NCBI GenBank assembly: GCA_005801485.1
Contig: SYDM01000074.1
Span: forward strand, 1-7,985
Origin: Rickettsiales bacterium
Lineage (GTDB): Bacteria > Pseudomonadota > Alphaproteobacteria > Pelagibacterales > Pelagibacteraceae
DNA: 7,985 bases
Direction: 5' to 3'
In this document: positions 5,985 to 7,985 of the stretch, in pieces
Layout: every line of letters starts with the position of its first letter
Numbering within the stretch: the stretch's first letter is position 1
Notes under the pieces: model-generated
The model's database searches: none
What the model saw: the letters and a program-made list of their open reading frames with translations, nothing else
Told to the model about the DNA's origin: nothing
Position numbers and translations under genes: made by a program

Positions 5985-6896
5985 TTAAACCTTTTCAATG
6001 TCTGGCTTGCCAAGAAAACCTGTTGGGAAAAAAATCAAAGTTATAATTAGAATACTAAAAGCTGCTACATCTTTATATTCGCCGCCAATATAACCAGACC
6101 ACATAGTTTCAATAAGTCCTATGATTAATCCGCCTAACATTGCTCCTGGTAAAGAACCAATGCCCCCGAGCACTGCAGCCGTAAATGCTTTGATACCTGC
6201 TAAAAATCCAATGTGAAAATCAATAGTACCGTAATAAAGGACAAACATCATTCCAGCAACTGATGCTAAAGAAGAGCCAATAATAAATGTAACTGATATA
6301 GTTCTATCAACATTGACCCCAAGTAATGCAGCCATAGTTTGATCTTGTTCACACGCACGTTGAGCTCTACCTAAATCTGTTTTGGTGATTAGATAGGTAA
6401 ATAAAACCATGAGAGCTACAGTTAAAAAAACCATAAATATTTGCAGATAACTAACAATTACAACAAACTCAGAATCTTTAAAAAACTCCAACTTACCGTC
6501 GATTAAAGGTTGTAATGTTTTTGTTCTTGCACCTTGTGCAACTTGCACAAAGTTTTGCAAAATAATTGACATACCTAATGCAGAAATAAGTGGAGCTAAT
6601 CTAAAAGATCCTCGTAAAGGTTTGTAAGCTAACTTTTCAACTGTCCAACCATAACAGGCTGTAAAAAACATTGAGATTAATAGAACTAAAAGCAAAACAA
6701 TAGGTAGAGCAATCCCAGTTAATCCAAAAATAATAAATGTTATTAAAGCAATAAAGGCTCCCACCATAAAAATATCACCGTGAGCAAAATTAATCATTCC
6801 AATAATACCGTAAACCATGGTGTAACCGATAGCGATTAATCCATAAATAGAACCAAGTGTAATACCGTTAATAGTTTGTTGAATAAAATATTCCAT
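5985..6896 (-). CDS. livH: LIV-type ABC transporter permease LivH
   Basis: This 303-residue inner-membrane permease is the partner of LivM. Family marks are GITLGSIYGLIAIGYTMVYG (11-30) with MINFAHGD (34-41), the periplasmic and membrane region with LAPLISALGMSIILQN, the cytoplasmic coupling loop GRAQRACEQDQTMAALLGVN (around 177-197), and VLGGIGSLPGAMLGGLIIGL near 240-262. About eight hydrophobic segments are visible. Length matches the family (about 300). The ATG follows the TAG stop of the upstream reductase-like gene after a single base and no clear Shine-Dalgarno is seen, so translation of livH very probably depends on ribosomes finishing the reductase gene. Confidence 0.95.
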   Translation of the reverse strand: MEYFIQQTINGITLGSIYGLIAIGYTMVYGIIGMINFAHGDIFMVGAFIALITFIIFGLTGIALPIVLLLVLLISMFFTACYGWTVEKLAYKPLRGSFRLAPLISALGMSIILQNFVQVAQGARTKTLQPLIDGKLEFFKDSEFVVIVSYLQIFMVFLTVALMVLFTYLITKTDLGRAQRACEQDQTMAALLGVNVDRTISVTFIIGSSLASVAGMMFVLYYGTIDFHIGFLAGIKAFTAAVLGGIGSLPGAMLGGLIIGLIETMWSGYIGGEYKDVAAFSILIITLIFFPTGFLGKPDIEKV

Positions 6897-6897
6897 T

Positions 6898-7668
6898 CTA
6901 TTTTACCTTGTTTAATCTTGTGTGAATATTATCTAAAGCAATACTTAGTTTGCTATAAAATTTACCTTTTTTTAATTCTCTTAATGCTTGCTCGTTAAGT
7001 CCTTTGGGTGTTTGAGACTCAGAAACTAATTTTTTAAGTCCGCCAGATTTTTTATTTACTGCATCTTGCGAAAGTCCTAAAAATAACTCTGTTACATAAC
7101 TAGTAGCTTTGGACTTTTCTATACCTTTACGGACTAACCAGTCATCACTTACTTTTAAAAGTTCATAGAATGGCGCCATCAAAGCAGAGATTGACCAAAA
7201 CTTATTACAAATTTTTTCATTTTTCACTTCTATAACGGTACCTAAATGACTAAAGAAATTTTTAGCTATTTTATTAGGAGGGCAGACTATTATTGGTCCT
7301 TTTTTAATTTCAATAGGAGGCAAAGGTATAGCTCTTATGATATTTTTGTTTTTTATCATTTTTTTTAAATTGGCTATGTTTATAGTTGATATAAAACTGA
7401 TAATTTTTTTACTTGAAGAAAATTTCAGTGTACCTAAAATCTTTAAACCCACAGTTGGCGTTACAGCTAAAAAAATTAAATTTGAACGATCAATAACTTC
7501 TTGATTATTTTTTGCTATTTTAACAGATTTAAATTTTTTACTTAGTTTATTAGCAATCGATCTATTTTTTGGAGAAATAAAGATTTTTGAGCTCTTTAAT
7601 TTTGATTTAAAGATCCCATGGATAATTGATGATGTTATTTTTCCAGTGCCAATAAATCCAATATTCAT
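6898..7668 (-). CDS. pyrroline-5-carboxylate reductase-like NAD(P)-dependent oxidoreductase (divergent ProC homologue)
   Basis: This 256-residue cytoplasmic protein has the P5C reductase layout: an N-terminal Rossmann fold with GFIGTGKITSSI (4-15) and LIFLAVTP (64-71), then an all-helical C-terminal dimerisation part (about 150-256). Two motifs that define true ProC are altered. The usual MPNTP is here AIPLPP (113-118), and the usual SPGGTT substrate loop is replaced by a longer SESQTPKGLNEQ (216-227). The NAD(P)-binding part is intact, so an active reductase or dehydrogenase is likely, but on a substrate other than, or wider than, pyrroline-5-carboxylate; this is inference. It ends one base before livH, making it the first gene of the transporter operon, and may process what the transporter imports. 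There is no Shine-Dalgarno; TACAAT lies five bases before the ATG, so the mRNA may be leaderless. The protein is very Lys/Ile/Ser-rich, in line with the AT-rich genome. Confidence 0.8.
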   Translation of the reverse strand: MNIGFIGTGKITSSIIHGIFKSKLKSSKIFISPKNRSIANKLSKKFKSVKIAKNNQEVIDRSNLIFLAVTPTVGLKILGTLKFSSSKKIISFISTINIANLKKMIKNKNIIRAIPLPPIEIKKGPIIVCPPNKIAKNFFSHLGTVIEVKNEKICNKFWSISALMAPFYELLKVSDDWLVRKGIEKSKATSYVTELFLGLSQDAVNKKSGGLKKLVSESQTPKGLNEQALRELKKGKFYSKLSIALDNIHTRLNKVK

Positions 7669-7673
7669 ATGAA

Positions 7674-7679
7674 ATTGTA
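7674..7679 (-). promoter_or_regulatory. candidate -10 of the reductase-liv operon
   Basis: TACAAT on the minus strand (five of six to TATAAT), followed by TTCAT and the ATG at 7668. This is the same five-base spacing as the TATAAT of the cytochrome c' gene, and it would give a leaderless transcript. No good -35 lies 16-18 bases upstream. A second candidate -10, TATATT, lies about 38 bases before the ATG and would give a short leader instead. Weak, consensus-based call. Confidence 0.25.
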
Positions 7680-7738
7680 GATTAACGAAGCTTACTTATT
7701 TAATATAGATTAGATAAGAAAAAAATTATTCAAAAATA

Positions 7739-7795
7739 TTATTGCGAAATTCCAACTAACCACAAAACAATAAAAACAAGGAATATTGGTTCCAT
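7739..7795 (-). CDS. possible 18-residue hydrophobic peptide upstream of the reductase-liv operon
   Basis: An ATG at 7795-7793 opens an 18-codon frame, MEPIFLVFIVLWLVGISQ, ending in TAA at 7741-7739. Nine of the 18 residues are Ile, Leu or Val. An in-frame TAA directly precedes the ATG, so it cannot be extended upstream. No Shine-Dalgarno is visible. It could be a branched-chain-rich leader peptide, a tiny single-span membrane peptide, or chance in AT-rich DNA, where hydrophobic codons are common. It lies 70 bases upstream of the reductase start. No attenuator-like G+C hairpin was found after it. Confidence 0.2.
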   Translation of the reverse strand: MEPIFLVFIVLWLVGISQ

Positions 7796-7985
7796 TTAAA
7801 ATTTTAACATGTTTTTTTAAAAAATTAATAAATAATATTTTAAAAATTTATTCAACCTCAAGTAGTATTAAAGATCTATTTAAGACTATAAATAAATTAA
7901 TTAGCCTATTTACAAATTAATATTTTATTTAAATTTGATTTATTAGCTTATGAGAATAAATAAATAGATTAAAAAATAATAATGA

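Larger units (their letters stand above)
7669..7985. other. AT-rich non-coding stretch upstream of the reductase-liv operon
   Basis: This is 317 bases without a convincing gene, unusual in so compact a window. Besides the mini-ORF at 7739-7795 and the weak promoter candidates, 7796-7985 contains only about 23 G or C in 190 bases by hand count (about 12%). It holds no reading frame of note on either strand, no tRNA-like segment and no G+C-rich hairpin. It should contain the promoter and any operator of the reductase-liv operon, but no specific operator could be recognised. It may also be the flank of a gene lying beyond the window edge. Confidence 0.6.

Noticed and set aside
5692..5988. 98-codon plus-strand open frame over the livM 5' end
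   Set aside because: It is antisense to livM, which has a full-length LivM N-terminal domain there; no domain or start signal was seen.
7669..7740. Transcription attenuator between the mini-ORF and the reductase gene
   Set aside because: There is a run of seven T on the minus strand (7726-7720), but no stable stem precedes it, so no terminator can be supported.
7796..7985. Replication origin or mobile-element remnant in the AT-rich end
   Set aside because: No DnaA-box cluster, terminal inverted repeats, target duplications or transposase fragments were seen; high A+T alone is not enough.

Overview
The window looks like a chromosomal segment from a streamlined, very AT-rich alphaproteobacterium, most plausibly of the SAR11/Pelagibacterales type. 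This is inferred from the low G+C (about 30% by eye), the very tight gene packing (gaps of a few bases, overlapping start and stop codons, a 17-base divergent intergenic region), and the prominence of a branched-chain amino acid type ABC transporter. No mobile element, CRISPR array, rRNA or tRNA is visible.

Layout from left to right. At 8-1046 (minus) a class II cytochrome c' precursor is followed 7 bases later by a LysE/RhtB-type amino acid exporter. At 1064-1588 (plus) a four-helix cytochrome b561 is divergent from the cytochrome c'. Both genes appear to be driven from one 17-base gap whose TATTATA core can act as a -10 element on both strands. At 1585-1920 (minus) lies a CsaA-type tRNA-binding protein, overlapping the b561 stop by 4 bases. 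At 1934-1961 is a strong GAAA-tetraloop terminator. From 3100 to 1982 comes livK. From 6896 to 3194 (minus) runs livH-livM-livG-livF with 0-6 base gaps or overlaps. At 6898-7668 (minus) a divergent pyrroline-5-carboxylate-reductase-like dehydrogenase sits one base upstream of livH. The last 317 bases hold no convincing gene: an 18-codon hydrophobic ORF (7739-7795, minus) and then about 190 bases at about 12% G+C.

How it works together. The minus-strand run reductase-livH-livM-livG-livF-livK encodes a complete high-affinity LIV-type importer: periplasmic receptor, two permeases and two ATPases, with an oxidoreductase translated just ahead of the first permease. The reductase lacks the usual ProC substrate motifs, so it may act on an imported compound other than pyrroline-5-carboxylate. 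The cytochrome c'/b561 pair suggests a small periplasmic-membrane electron-transfer module. The window is mostly ordinary core metabolism. The points most worth a second look are the shared divergent promoter with apparently leaderless genes, the modified ProC homologue coupled to the liv genes, the terminator abutting the csaA ribosome binding site, and the Ile/Leu/Val-rich mini-ORF upstream of the transporter operon.
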